In this document: positions 18,662 to 27,323 of the stretch, in pieces
Numbering within the stretch: the stretch's first letter is position 1
Layout of the letters: each line of letters begins with the position of its first letter
Source of the DNA: Crocinitomicaceae bacterium
GTDB taxonomy: Bacteria > Bacteroidota > Bacteroidia > Flavobacteriales_D > Parvicellaceae
Reading direction: 5' to 3'
NCBI GenBank assembly: GCA_002723085.1
Contig: PBNK01000035.1
Coordinates: 62,001 to 126,000, forward strand
Length of the DNA: 64,000 nucleotides
Notes under the pieces: generated by a model
The model's database searches: none
Told to the model about the DNA's origin: nothing
What the model saw: only the letters and a program-made list of their open reading frames with translations
Translations under genes and position numbers: made by a program

Positions 18662-19748
18662 AAAAGACTTTATCATAGTTGGGCAAGGTTTAGTTGGCAG
18701 TATATTGGCTTTAACTCTTGAAAAATTTAATAAATCTTTTATTGTTGTAGATTGCGTAAATGAAACCTCTAGTTCAAAAGTTTCTGCAGGGATTTTAAAT
18801 CCAATATCATTCAAAAGATGCATTAATTCATGGAAAGCAAATGTTTTAAACCCATTCAGTATTTCTTTTTATAAAGAAACTAATGTTAAATTACAATCGA
18901 ACGACTTCATTTCTTTAGACGTGGTTCGAATTTTTAGCTCATATGAAGAACAAAATATTTGGCATTCTAAAACTGGAGATAATAGGTATAATTTATTTCT
19001 TAGTTCAGATTTTGATTTACCTAAGTCAAATATTGTTTTTCCCTATGGTGGTGGAAAAGTGAATTCCTGTGGAAGATTAATAGTTAAAGATTTTCTTTCA
19101 TCCTGTTTTAATTATTTAAATAAAAAAAAGGCAATTATTAGGGTTAATAGTATCCAAAAAGCAATTCCTAAAATAAACGGAAATTACTGTGTGCAAAATT
19201 ACAAAGCAAAACACATCATTTACTGTGAAGGTCTAGATATGCTTAATAATCCAATTTTTAATTATTTACCTATTATTCCTAATAAAGGTGAGCTTTTAAA
19301 AATAAAATGTGCAGAGCTTCCAAATGTTTTGCTTAGCAAAGGAATATTTGTTTTGCCAAATAATTCTAAAAACAACTTTACTATTGGAGCAACATACGAT
19401 CATAAAGATAAATCAAAGTTTCCAACAAGAAGTGCTAAAATTGAACTATTAAAAAAGTTTAATAAAATTGGAGATTTTAACATTAAAATTATTGATCAAA
19501 CCGTAGGTTTTAGGCCAACAACTGTTGATAGAAGGCCTTTAGTTGGGGAACACCCTATTTTAAAAAAATCATATGTAATAAACGGCATGGGAAGCAAAGG
19601 GGTTATGATGGCGCCTTGGTTAGTAAATAATTTAATTAGGCACATTATTTTTAATGAAGCACTTGAAAAAGAGGCAAGCATTAAAAGACATGAAAAAAAA
19701 TTAAAGAAAGAAAATATAGATTTTGCTTCACAACTTTGTGTGAATTAG
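18648..19748 (+). CDS. FAD-dependent D-amino-acid/glycine oxidase family oxidoreductase
   Basis: DAO-superfamily flavoprotein of 366 residues. The FAD motif DFIIVGQGLVGSILAL (about residues 6-21) is at the N-terminus, and the family's C-terminal motif is seen in TVGFRPTTVDRRPLVGEHP followed by INGMGSKGVMMAP (about 325-340), where the flavin-contacting Gly run sits. Substrate is unknown: it may oxidise an amine or amino acid, consistent with the overlapping amino-acid exporter gene. It could also relate to the FAD domain of MnmC, but no methyltransferase half is present. A second in-frame ATG lies two codons after the chosen start. Confidence 0.8.
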   Translation: MLMSEKDFIIVGQGLVGSILALTLEKFNKSFIVVDCVNETSSSKVSAGILNPISFKRCINSWKANVLNPFSISFYKETNVKLQSNDFISLDVVRIFSSYEEQNIWHSKTGDNRYNLFLSSDFDLPKSNIVFPYGGGKVNSCGRLIVKDFLSSCFNYLNKKKAIIRVNSIQKAIPKINGNYCVQNYKAKHIIYCEGLDMLNNPIFNYLPIIPNKGELLKIKCAELPNVLLSKGIFVLPNNSKNNFTIGATYDHKDKSKFPTRSAKIELLKKFNKIGDFNIKIIDQTVGFRPTTVDRRPLVGEHPILKKSYVINGMGSKGVMMAPWLVNNLIRHIIFNEALEKEASIKRHEKKLKKENIDFASQLCVN

Positions 19749-19763
19749 TTTCTCTATGTTATT

Positions 19764-19793
19764 TTTGGCATATTTATTGATTCATTATTTTAG
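19764..19793 (+). promoter_or_regulatory. Possible promoter of the MORN gene
   Basis: TTTG (19764-19767), an 18-base spacer, then TATTTTAG, one mismatch from TAnnTTTG. It lies about 60 bases before the ATG at 19852. Spacer and -7 box are both slightly off the ideal. Confidence 0.35.
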
Positions 19794-19851
19794 ATGATAA
19801 ATAATATTATTATTATACATAGTTTATTATGTTTAATTAAATTTGAAAAAT

Positions 19852-20292
19852 ATGGATAATCAAAAAAACAAAAATATTAAACCAATGAGATTACTTTTTT
19901 TATTTGCATTCTTTGCGTGCTTTACGATACAAACATCAGCTCAATGTGTTAAAGGGAATTGTCACAAGGGTCATGGAACTTTTAATTGGGAAAATGGAGA
20001 TATATATGCTGGCAGCTGGGACGATGGCTTTCCGAACGGTTACGGAGATTTTTTTCACGAAAATGGAGACAATTACAAAGGTCAATTTAAGAAAGGGAAA
20101 AAAGAAGGTAACGGAAGATATACTTGGAAAAATGGAAATTATTATGATGGCGCTTGGGAAGCTGATAAAGCAAATGGTAGAGGGAAATATCATTGGGCGG
20201 CAGAGGGAGCTACTTTTGAAGGTAGATTTAAAGAAGGTGGAATAACTAATATTGAAGTTGGTGTAGCTGTAGAAACACCAGAAAAAGACTAA
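19852..20292 (+). CDS. Secreted MORN repeat protein
   Basis: About 146 residues: a signal peptide whose core MRLLFLFAFFACFTIQTSAQ would be cut at SAQ-C, then four to five classic MORN repeats (GTFNWENGDIYAGSWDDG, GDFFHENGDNYKGQFKKG, GRYTWKNGNYYDGAWEAD, GKYHWAAEGATFEGRFKEG). MORN repeats form an elongated beta-hairpin solenoid; here the domain would lie in the periplasm or on the surface. I use the ATG at 19852; a TTG at 19843 and an ATG at 19885 are alternatives. The end overlaps the convergent comF-like gene by four bases. Confidence 0.85.
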   Translation: MDNQKNKNIKPMRLLFLFAFFACFTIQTSAQCVKGNCHKGHGTFNWENGDIYAGSWDDGFPNGYGDFFHENGDNYKGQFKKGKKEGNGRYTWKNGNYYDGAWEADKANGRGKYHWAAEGATFEGRFKEGGITNIEVGVAVETPEKD

Positions 20293-20969
20293 TCTTTTTT
20301 TGTTGCTGCTAAAGCAACTACATAAATTGATTTGTTTTTGTTGGAGTCAAGAGCTTCTAAACAACTTTGTAGTGTTGCCCCTGTGGTAACAACATCATCT
20401 AATATTAAAAGGCGCTTATTTTTAAGCGTCTTTTTTTTATTTAAGTAATATTCTTCTTGAACATTAATTGATCTCTGAAATCTATTGCTTAATGTTTGAG
20501 ATTTTATACCGTTTTTTCTTTTAAGCCAATTGGTAACAATTGGGACATTAACTACGGTTTTTAATCCTTTAGCTATTTCTTCAGACTGATTAAACGTTCT
20601 TGACCTTAATTTTTTTTTACTTATCGGAACAGGGACAATACAATCAATTTTATCATTATAATTAAGTTCTTTAAGTCTTTTGCCTAACTCTACACCTAAA
20701 ACATGTGCTGAAAGTCGATCGTTTTTGAATTTAATATTATGTATGATTTTTTGAAGAATACTGTTTTTAATTAAAAAATATAAACTAAAAAATCCGTCTA
20801 TTTTTTTTCTTCCAAAACTAAACTTCGGATCATAATTTTTTATAGCATATTCGTTAATCTCAATAAAACAAGAAGTACATATTGCCTTTTCAGATTGGAT
20901 TAATAGGCTTTGGCAACCAGAACATTTTGCTGGAAAAATCAAAGAAATAAAATCACTTAACATTGACAT
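20289..20969 (-). CDS. comF: ComF family phosphoribosyltransferase-like protein
   Basis: A 226-residue protein with an N-terminal zinc finger of two CxxC pairs (Cys16/19 and Cys31/34) and a C-terminal PRTase domain with the PRPP loop LLILDDVVTTGATL (about residues 190-203). ComF proteins are linked to DNA uptake in naturally competent bacteria, where they help convert incoming single-stranded DNA. No other competence gene is near, so the role here is inferred from the family. Confidence 0.9.
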   Translation of the reverse strand: MSMLSDFISLIFPAKCSGCQSLLIQSEKAICTSCFIEINEYAIKNYDPKFSFGRKKIDGFFSLYFLIKNSILQKIIHNIKFKNDRLSAHVLGVELGKRLKELNYNDKIDCIVPVPISKKKLRSRTFNQSEEIAKGLKTVVNVPIVTNWLKRKNGIKSQTLSNRFQRSINVQEEYYLNKKKTLKNKRLLILDDVVTTGATLQSCLEALDSNKNKSIYVVALAATKKD

Positions 20970-21050
20970 ATGGATATTATTATAAATATTGGCACTCTTC
21001 TTGATGAGTTAGTTTTATCTTTAAAGAACTAAAATAGAACTATAGCAATT

Positions 21051-22019
21051 ATGGAAAACGAAGAAAAGAAAAAAATAAACTATTCTTTATATATAATTTT
21101 GGTATTGCTTGCTGTATTAGCATATTTAGCGTTCAGTATTAGCAAATTAGATAACAATATTCATCAACAGAATGAAAAAATAAATTCATTAGAGATTGGA
21201 AATCAAGAAATGAACGATATGCTAATTAATGAAGGTATTATTAGTGATGATGATGATAAATCTTTAAAAAAAAATTTAAATACTCTTTTAAATTCATACG
21301 ACAGCTTAGAACAAACTAATACAATGGCTGTTGATAGCATTAATGCACAAAGAGAAAAAATAACCTCTCTAATGGATGACCTTCAAAAAGAACAGGCTAA
21401 ATCGAAAAAAGATAAATACAAAATTTATAAACTAAAAAAAGAAGCAGAAACACTTAGAACCATAATGAAAGGGTACATACACACTATTGACTCTTTAAAC
21501 ACAATGAATATAACATTACAAAATACATTAACAGAAAAAAATAAAACCTTAAATAAGGTAAATAGTGAAAATGAAGAATTTAAAAAACACAATGAATCAT
21601 TATTAGAACAAGTCGCCTTAGGTTCTGTTCTTCAAGCAGGTAACATTACAGCAACTGCATTAAACATAAAATCAAGTGGGAAACAATCAGAAACGACCAG
21701 AGCTTCAAGAACCAATATGATTAAAGGGTGTTGTTCTTTAGTTGGAAATAAAATTGCTAAAGCAGGCAATAAAGACATTTACATTAGGGTGCTATCCAAA
21801 GATGGAGAGTTTTTTCCTGCACCATCTCCAATTATTATTTCTGATTATGATAATAATGAAATAGAGATGAGTGCGAAACGAAGTGTAAATTACCAAAATG
21901 AAAACACAGATTTATGTATTTTTTATGAGTTGCAAAATCCATTACAATCTGGATCATACATTTTAGAAATATATGCAGAAGGGTTTTTAATTGGATCCAC
22001 ATCTTTTGCCTTACGTTAA
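21051..22019 (+). CDS. Membrane-anchored coiled-coil protein
   Basis: A 322-residue protein: short charged N-terminus, one membrane segment (about residues 9-28), a long coiled coil (about 30-195, rich in E/K/N with repeated SLEQTN, LKKEAETL and ENEEFKKH blocks), then a compact beta-rich C-terminal domain (about 215-322) containing a Cys-Cys pair and ending QSGSYILEIYAEGFLIGSTS. The topology suggests a periplasmic coiled coil carrying a terminal binding domain. I do not recognise the family. It may be co-transcribed with the outer-membrane-like gene at 22135. Confidence 0.7.
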   Translation: MENEEKKKINYSLYIILVLLAVLAYLAFSISKLDNNIHQQNEKINSLEIGNQEMNDMLINEGIISDDDDKSLKKNLNTLLNSYDSLEQTNTMAVDSINAQREKITSLMDDLQKEQAKSKKDKYKIYKLKKEAETLRTIMKGYIHTIDSLNTMNITLQNTLTEKNKTLNKVNSENEEFKKHNESLLEQVALGSVLQAGNITATALNIKSSGKQSETTRASRTNMIKGCCSLVGNKIAKAGNKDIYIRVLSKDGEFFPAPSPIIISDYDNNEIEMSAKRSVNYQNENTDLCIFYELQNPLQSGSYILEIYAEGFLIGSTSFALR

Positions 22020-22130
22020 TTATAACCAAAAAATAAGAGCTAGTATCATAATAATTAAAATAAAAATGTATTGCCAAACATCAACAAAATAAGACCTATA
22101 CTTTCTCCAAAATAACTTTAATTTATTCAT
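22020..22130 (-). CDS. Possible 36-residue single-pass membrane protein
   Basis: A short ATG-to-TAA frame that exactly fills the gap between the neighbouring genes. The product has a basic, aromatic amphipathic start (MNKLKLFWRKYRSYFVDVWQ) and a C-terminal membrane helix (YIFILIIMILALIFWL), the layout of real bacterial small membrane proteins. The stop abuts the convergent coiled-coil gene, and the ATG is only four bases from the divergent start at 22135, so its promoter would lie inside that gene. No homologue is known to me; coding status is inferred from composition and fit. Confidence 0.45.
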   Translation of the reverse strand: MNKLKLFWRKYRSYFVDVWQYIFILIIMILALIFWL

Positions 22131-22134
22131 TCTT

Positions 22135-22932
22135 ATGAGATCTTTATTTGCTTTTTGTTTTTTGCTTTTTATTAATTTTCATGTTGTTATTGGGCAAAAA
22201 AAAGACACCGTTAAAATTAATTTAAAGCATTCAAATGTACTAATTGTAACAGAAAGTGAAGAAAATAATGAATGGGATTTTAGTGATGAATTAAATGAAA
22301 AAGAAGATCAAAATAAAGAGGATATAAGTTCAACTATTTTCAACTTTGGAATACCAATATTGTCAAACAATATAAAACCCTGGGAAAGCAGCTATAATAA
22401 AAGAATCCCATTTGAATCTACAAGTTCAAATATTTGGGGATATGCTACATTTCGAAAGTTATTTTCAACATTAAATGAACGATGTACGTTTTATTCAGGA
22501 ATGGGTATGCAAATTTTGAATTTAGGATTGGGAGACCATGTCCTAAACAATAATAATACATTAGAATTTTCAAAAGACTCCCTTTTCAACCCTACTAAAA
22601 ATAAACTAAGGTGTAGTTACATTCAGGTTCCAATTTTGATTGGGGTTCAACCTTTTTTGCACAAAAAACCTCGCTTTCAGCTTCAAATTGGTGCTTCTTT
22701 TAATTACAGGGTTAAATCTTTATTAATTACAAAAGAGCAACAAGAAAATAATTGGATTAAATCAAGAATAAAAGATGATTTTCATTTTGCTCAATATTAT
22801 TTAAATTATCACTTTAATATTATTTTCAAACGACTGGGTGTATTTAGTCAATTTTCAATAAATCCTGTTTTTTCAGACAATGACAATGACTATTTATTTT
22901 CTGCTGGGATATTAATTAGCACATTTAGATAA
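22135..22932 (+). CDS. Putative outer-membrane beta-barrel protein
   Basis: A 265-residue exported protein with a signal peptide (about 1-20, ending VVIGQKK) and an acidic linker (about 35-65). From about residue 70 the alternating pattern typical of small outer-membrane barrels appears: paired strands with aromatic ends such as NLGLGDHV, RCSYIQVPILIGVQP and FQLQIGASFNYR, with a final aromatic-rich strand ending in Phe-Arg. It resembles the porin-family (OMP_b-brl) proteins of Bacteroidota; no specific function can be given. It lies five bases upstream of the DUF4837 lipoprotein gene, forming an envelope pair. Confidence 0.65.
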   Translation: MRSLFAFCFLLFINFHVVIGQKKDTVKINLKHSNVLIVTESEENNEWDFSDELNEKEDQNKEDISSTIFNFGIPILSNNIKPWESSYNKRIPFESTSSNIWGYATFRKLFSTLNERCTFYSGMGMQILNLGLGDHVLNNNNTLEFSKDSLFNPTKNKLRCSYIQVPILIGVQPFLHKKPRFQLQIGASFNYRVKSLLITKEQQENNWIKSRIKDDFHFAQYYLNYHFNIIFKRLGVFSQFSINPVFSDNDNDYLFSAGILISTFR

Positions 22933-22937
22933 TTATA

Positions 22938-23990
22938 ATGAAAAAAGCTTTTTTATCACTTTCAATTTTACTGTTTACTTTAGGTTGCAGCGAAGAAGAT
23001 CAATTTAGTTTATTTGTTAGTAACGACTATAATCAAAAACTTTACAAACCAAATTCAACGGAAGATTTGGGGGAGATACTTGTTGTTACTGAAAAAATAA
23101 ACTGGGAAAATGAAATTGGCCAAAGTTTAAAAACAAATTTTGAGAACCTTGTTTCTACTACTCCGTTACCTCATGAAAAAGAATTTAAACTTGATTTTAT
23201 TGACCCTAAAGGACTTATTAAAAACATAAAAAAACACAATTGTATTTTAGAACTCAAAATTGATAAAAGGATTCAAAATACAACTAGTCTACCTGAGCCT
23301 ATTTTAGATCAATGGGCAAATGGACAAATAATTATTAAAATTAAATTTAACAATCAAAAAAGTGCTGTTAATTTTATTGAGAGTAATGCAATTCAACTAA
23401 AACAAGTTATAAATGATTTTTATTATTCTAAAATCATAAAAAATTACTCTTTCAATGGACCTATAAACGAAATGCTCAAGAAGAAATATGCTTTTCAATT
23501 GGCCTTGCCTGACAGTATGAAAATAAATCGATCCATTTCAAATTTGACTTGGTTAAGTCAATTGACTACTGAAAAAGATGAAGTTGGCGAACATGAAAAG
23601 CAACAGGGTTTAATTATTTATGAATATGACTATAAAGACACTTCACAATTTGGGCTTAATAAGCAAATTTTCCTTAGAGATTCATTATTTAAAAAACACA
23701 TTGTAAATAAATCTAAAGGAACTTTCATGACTACAAGAAAAGAAGAAAATTCAGGTAATTTTTCTCATCATTCTTTTATAAATCTTAATGGAGAATATAC
23801 TGTGGAATGGGCAGGGCTTTGGAGAGTAGATAATGATAAAATGGGTGGGCCATTTGTAAGTGTATCAAGGTTAAACCCAAGTAAAACCAAAATAATAACA
23901 ATTGAAGGGTACGTATACGCGCCTAACTTTAACAAAAGTGATTTAATTCGAGAGCTTAAAGCAGTGATTTATTCTTTAAAGTGGTTATAA
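22938..23990 (+). CDS. DUF4837 family lipoprotein
   Basis: A 350-residue lipoprotein with lipobox TLGCS (Cys17). The start of the mature part, with EILVVTEKINWENEIGQSLK and then STTPLPHEKEFKLDFI, is the conserved opening of DUF4837, a Bacteroidota family of unknown function. A W-rich central segment and the C-terminal GYVYAPNFNKSDLIRELKAV close the domain. It follows the beta-barrel gene after five bases and is convergent with the membrane protein gene at 23995, four bases away. Confidence 0.82.
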   Translation: MKKAFLSLSILLFTLGCSEEDQFSLFVSNDYNQKLYKPNSTEDLGEILVVTEKINWENEIGQSLKTNFENLVSTTPLPHEKEFKLDFIDPKGLIKNIKKHNCILELKIDKRIQNTTSLPEPILDQWANGQIIIKIKFNNQKSAVNFIESNAIQLKQVINDFYYSKIIKNYSFNGPINEMLKKKYAFQLALPDSMKINRSISNLTWLSQLTTEKDEVGEHEKQQGLIIYEYDYKDTSQFGLNKQIFLRDSLFKKHIVNKSKGTFMTTRKEENSGNFSHHSFINLNGEYTVEWAGLWRVDNDKMGGPFVSVSRLNPSKTKIITIEGYVYAPNFNKSDLIRELKAVIYSLKWL

Positions 23991-23994
23991 TAAA

Positions 23995-24606
23995 TTATTC
24001 CCAATATATTTTTTTTTCAATGGCTACAGCATGAATCTTCTCAAGCCAATCTTCATTGCTTTGAAAATCATCTTGATTAACATGAGTTTGTGTCCCGTTT
24101 TTTAATTGGATTATTAATCCATTATGTCTTTTTATAAATGATTTTATATCGTCCCAATAAAACATTTTATGTTTATTGGTTATGATGAAAATAAGTTTAG
24201 AATTAATAATTAGTTTATAATGCTTTTTCCCAATAATAAGATTACAAAAACTTTCCATAAAATATAAAAGCGCTATTAAGGGGATAAATTTATTTTCTTC
24301 AAAATAAAACCAAACCATAAGGCCGGTAATCCCCAAAATAAAAATAGACATTGCTTCATTAATTACTGTTTTTTTCCACCCATAAACAGTAATTTGAAAC
24401 CCATTGGTTAATCTGGCAGCCCAGTTGGCTTGCCACCTTGCTTGAATTTTTAAAATTAAAAGAATAACTAAAAAAATTGAACAACCATTCGTTAGTGAGT
24501 CATAATAATTGATTTCCCATCCAAAATCATCGTGATAACGAAAAAAGGAAAAAACAGCATATAAAAATGCGATTACTAAAGAAAGAATGGAGTAAAGCCT
24601 AAACAT
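23995..24606 (-). CDS. Multi-pass membrane protein with C-terminal PH-like tail
   Basis: 203 residues. Four to five hydrophobic segments occupy the first 135 residues, and the last 70 form a soluble, beta-rich region (LIINSKLIFIITNKHKMFYW, then DDIKSFIKRHNGLIIQLKNG) that resembles bacterial PH-like domains on membrane proteins. No named family is certain. Its start codon shares one base with the stop of the upstream transglycosylase-like gene, so the two are coupled. Confidence 0.6.
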   Translation of the reverse strand: MFRLYSILSLVIAFLYAVFSFFRYHDDFGWEINYYDSLTNGCSIFLVILLILKIQARWQANWAARLTNGFQITVYGWKKTVINEAMSIFILGITGLMVWFYFEENKFIPLIALLYFMESFCNLIIGKKHYKLIINSKLIFIITNKHKMFYWDDIKSFIKRHNGLIIQLKNGTQTHVNQDDFQSNEDWLEKIHAVAIEKKIYWE

Positions 24607-25556
24607 TAAAAGCTTTTGTATTGATTTTCACAAGGAAAAATAAAATTACAATCTTTAAGAACGATATCCTGCAAGCAAAGCATTGCAGCTATGGCTACTT
24701 GTGAATAATTTTGAGAGGCATTTTTAAAATTTCCCCATTCATTTCTCCACATCCATTGTATCAAACTCATGCCTTCCAAAGGTTCATTTAATTGTTCTAG
24801 TAACCCTTCAACATTTTTAGCTCCCGCATGATAAATATGTAAAACTAACAGCTTAAACCATAATTCATCTCCGCTAGGGTCAATGTCTTTTTTACATAGA
24901 ATTCTTCTTGCATTAGGAACACATACGGTTTTGATAAGTTGACTAGCAGCAAAAGCTGATTTATCAAAGTCTTTTCTTTCATCAACATACCTATTCACCG
25001 TGAGGCCAAATGACCTAGCCACTGATTTCATTAATTGAAAAGACCCAAATGCTCCTGTACTGGAATACTTAAGTTTTCCTGGGCTCTCAATAAGCAAAAT
25101 AGCTTGCGCAAACCAAGGGTCAACTTTGTTGTCTTGAAAAATTCCTATTGCTCTAGAAATGCTTGGGATGACTTCTTCAATAAGGTAAAAATCTTTTTTA
25201 CCTACTGTTACATAAATTTTTGTTTCATGTTCTAAACAAAAATTTAGTCTAATAGAGTCCTTAAATGATTTTTTTTCTTCTTCGGTTTGTTGCTGCCATT
25301 TAATTCGTTGAACATAACCAAGAACTTCTCTTGACATAGCATTATTAATAACACAAGTATCGCTGCTTAAATTCATTATTGATTTCCAAAAAATGGGTTG
25401 AGCTAAAGTATCCCATCTTTCTGCATATAAACCCTCAGGATCAATCACTATATGAGTAATGCTGTCTTCTTCAAAGTGCACATCAATTAAAGACACATTC
25501 TGAGATTTAGCAAAAAAAGCATTAAATAGTAAGAGTATGACTATGTATTTTTTCAA
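24606..25556 (-). CDS. Lytic transglycosylase (SLT domain), exported
   Basis: Cleaves peptidoglycan glycan strands in the periplasm. A signal peptide (about 1-18, ending FFAKSQN) is followed by an N-terminal region of about 120 residues without a clear domain, then the SLT catalytic domain (about 140-300): the catalytic Glu is Glu157 in ILLIESPG, with the family motif TGAFGSFQLM and an AxCLQDIV-like end. Overall similar to Slt70/MltC-type enzymes. It is coupled by a one-base overlap to the membrane protein gene downstream. Confidence 0.83.
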   Translation of the reverse strand: MKKYIVILLLFNAFFAKSQNVSLIDVHFEEDSITHIVIDPEGLYAERWDTLAQPIFWKSIMNLSSDTCVINNAMSREVLGYVQRIKWQQQTEEEKKSFKDSIRLNFCLEHETKIYVTVGKKDFYLIEEVIPSISRAIGIFQDNKVDPWFAQAILLIESPGKLKYSSTGAFGSFQLMKSVARSFGLTVNRYVDERKDFDKSAFAASQLIKTVCVPNARRILCKKDIDPSGDELWFKLLVLHIYHAGAKNVEGLLEQLNEPLEGMSLIQWMWRNEWGNFKNASQNYSQVAIAAMLCLQDIVLKDCNFIFPCENQYKSF

Positions 25557-25634
25557 AACATTTTAAAATTAATTCTTATTTTACAATAGCTGATAAGATA
25601 GAAACAGCAAATCTTAAGAATGAAATGTGAATAA

Positions 25635-26792
25635 TTAAATTTTAATCAAAATTTCACCAGCAGCATCTAAAGTTTCCTTTTTTTTAGCAAAACAAAACCT
25701 TAAGTTTTTTTCATCTAAAGTAGAGTTGTAAAAAACTGAAATAGGTATGCTGGCTATTTTATGTTCTCTAATCAATTTTTTACACATCTCTAAATCTGAA
25801 TCTTCAGAAATATTACTAAAATTTAACAATTGAAAGTAGGTACCCGATGAGGGAATAATGGTAAACCTAGAGGATTGAATTATATCATTGAAATAATCTC
25901 TTTTTTCTTGATAAAAATCACCTAATCTTAAATAATATTCCTCTATTTCTAAATATTCTGCTAAAGCCAATTGAAGCGGGTGGTTACAAGAAAAAACATT
26001 AAACTGATGCACTTTCCTAAATTCATTCATAAGGTTCTTTGGCCCAATGCAATAGCCCATTTTCCACCCTGTTACATGGAAGGTCTTTCCAAAAGAAAAA
26101 ACTGCAAAAGAACGATTAGATAATTTTGGATATTTACATATACTTTGATGTTGGTTTTTATCAAAAATTATATGCTCATATACCTCATCACTTAAAATAA
26201 TAATTTCAGAATCGTTAGTAATTTTTTCTAATTCTTTTAAATCATTTTCATCAAGAATTTGACCAGTAGGATTGTGAGGAGAATTAATGATGATCATTTT
26301 AGTTTTTTGAGAAATAAGTTTTTTTACTTCTTCCCAATTTATTTTAAAGTCTGGTGACTTTAATTGAACAAAAACGGATCTTCCTCCATTTAATTCAACA
26401 GTAGGTTCATAACAATCGTATGCTGGAGTAAAAATGATTACCTCATCCTCTTCTTTAACGAAAGCAGATATTGCAGTAAAAATAGCTTGTGTTGCTCCAG
26501 CGGTAATTGTTATTTCACTTTCAGGATGATAATGATTTCCATATTGAGAAGAGATTTTTTTTGAAATGGCTTCTCTTAATTGAATTGCCCCTTGCATTGG
26601 AGCGTATTGATGAATACCTTTATTAAGATACTTCTTTACCAATTTTATTAATTCATCATCTACATCAAAATCAGGAAATCCTTGTGAAAGGTTAATGGCT
26701 TTATATTGATTTGCCATTTGTGACATTTCTGTAAAAATTGATGTTCCAACTCTTGGTAATTTGGATGTTAAGCTGTTTTCAAATAATGGCAT
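25635..26792 (-). CDS. PLP-dependent methionine/aromatic aminotransferase (YbdL-like)
   Basis: Fold-type I class I/II aminotransferase of 385 residues. PLP contacts are visible: Asn174 in SPHNPTG, Asp202 and Tyr205 in LSDEVYEHI, Lys236 (Schiff-base Lys) in SFGKTFHVTGWKMG, and Arg in LRFCFAKK near the end. The opening LSQGFPDFDVDDELI and the YAPMQGAIQLREAI segment fit the methionine aminotransferase subgroup (E. coli YbdL), which makes methionine from its keto acid. It is 57 bases downstream of gldH on the same strand. Confidence 0.88.
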   Translation of the reverse strand: MPLFENSLTSKLPRVGTSIFTEMSQMANQYKAINLSQGFPDFDVDDELIKLVKKYLNKGIHQYAPMQGAIQLREAISKKISSQYGNHYHPESEITITAGATQAIFTAISAFVKEEDEVIIFTPAYDCYEPTVELNGGRSVFVQLKSPDFKINWEEVKKLISQKTKMIIINSPHNPTGQILDENDLKELEKITNDSEIIILSDEVYEHIIFDKNQHQSICKYPKLSNRSFAVFSFGKTFHVTGWKMGYCIGPKNLMNEFRKVHQFNVFSCNHPLQLALAEYLEIEEYYLRLGDFYQEKRDYFNDIIQSSRFTIIPSSGTYFQLLNFSNISEDSDLEMCKKLIREHKIASIPISVFYNSTLDEKNLRFCFAKKKETLDAAGEILIKI

Positions 26793-26849
26793 ACAAAGCG
26801 AATATATATCTATTTATAAGAAATATAATAATTGATTTAAAAACAAAAA

Positions 26850-27323
26850 TTAATTGTTGATTTCTTTTATTTTTAAACCTACATCCAAACAGCCCTCCAA
26901 AGCGGTATCCCTCATGGCTTGTTGTATATTCATTTTGTAAAATCCTTTAATGGGAAATTTAACTTTACTAATGAAAAAATTACTTTCAATAATGTTTCCT
27001 GATTTTTTCCCAAGCCAACGCCCAGAATTGTCGGTCAAATAAAACTCAAGCGTGTCCATTAAAAAATTGTTTTGACTATTATGCTTTAAGTATGAAAATA
27101 AAAAAATATTTTGCCAGTTGTATATTTTGTCATTTCTAAATTGAAAATACAATTCATATGTCTTAGTCGTATCTTTAATTTCAAAATCGAACTCTAAGGT
27201 ATCTTGATGTTTCCACAACGAGTTTTCTATTTTAAAAAATTTATTATAAACCACTCCCTCTTCTTTGCAGGATAGCAAAGTGAAGAAAATACATATTGAA
27301 AATAATTTCACGACTTTTATCAC
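26850..27323 (-). CDS. gldH: Gliding motility lipoprotein GldH
   Basis: Lipoprotein (lipobox TLLSC, Cys19) of 157 residues, needed for gliding in Flavobacterium. The motif series VVYNKFFKIENSLWKHQDTL, FEIKDTTKTYELYFQFRND, YPW-like YNWQNIFLF, and GKKSGNI...FPIKGFYKMNIQQAMRD matches the GldH pattern including the conserved QAMR near the end. It should be anchored to the membrane and face the periplasm. The gene overlaps ricT by four bases and is the last member of a cvpA-holB-ricT-gldH run. Confidence 0.9.
   Translation of the reverse strand: MIKVVKLFSICIFFTLLSCKEEGVVYNKFFKIENSLWKHQDTLEFDFEIKDTTKTYELYFQFRNDKIYNWQNIFLFSYLKHNSQNNFLMDTLEFYLTDNSGRWLGKKSGNIIESNFFISKVKFPIKGFYKMNIQQAMRDTALEGCLDVGLKIKEINN

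Noticed and set aside
18648-19748. MnmC-type tRNA modification enzyme
   Set aside because: Only the FAD-oxidase half is present and the gene is paired with a LysE exporter, so the general DAO-family call is safer.
19904-20245. Long alternative open frames on both strands inside the MORN gene
   Set aside because: They arise from the repetitive codon pattern of the MORN repeats; the signal peptide and repeat motifs appear only in the 19852-20292 frame.
22135-22932. PorT, a T9SS component
   Set aside because: It looks like a small outer-membrane barrel, but I could not match specific PorT motifs, so only the general barrel call is kept.
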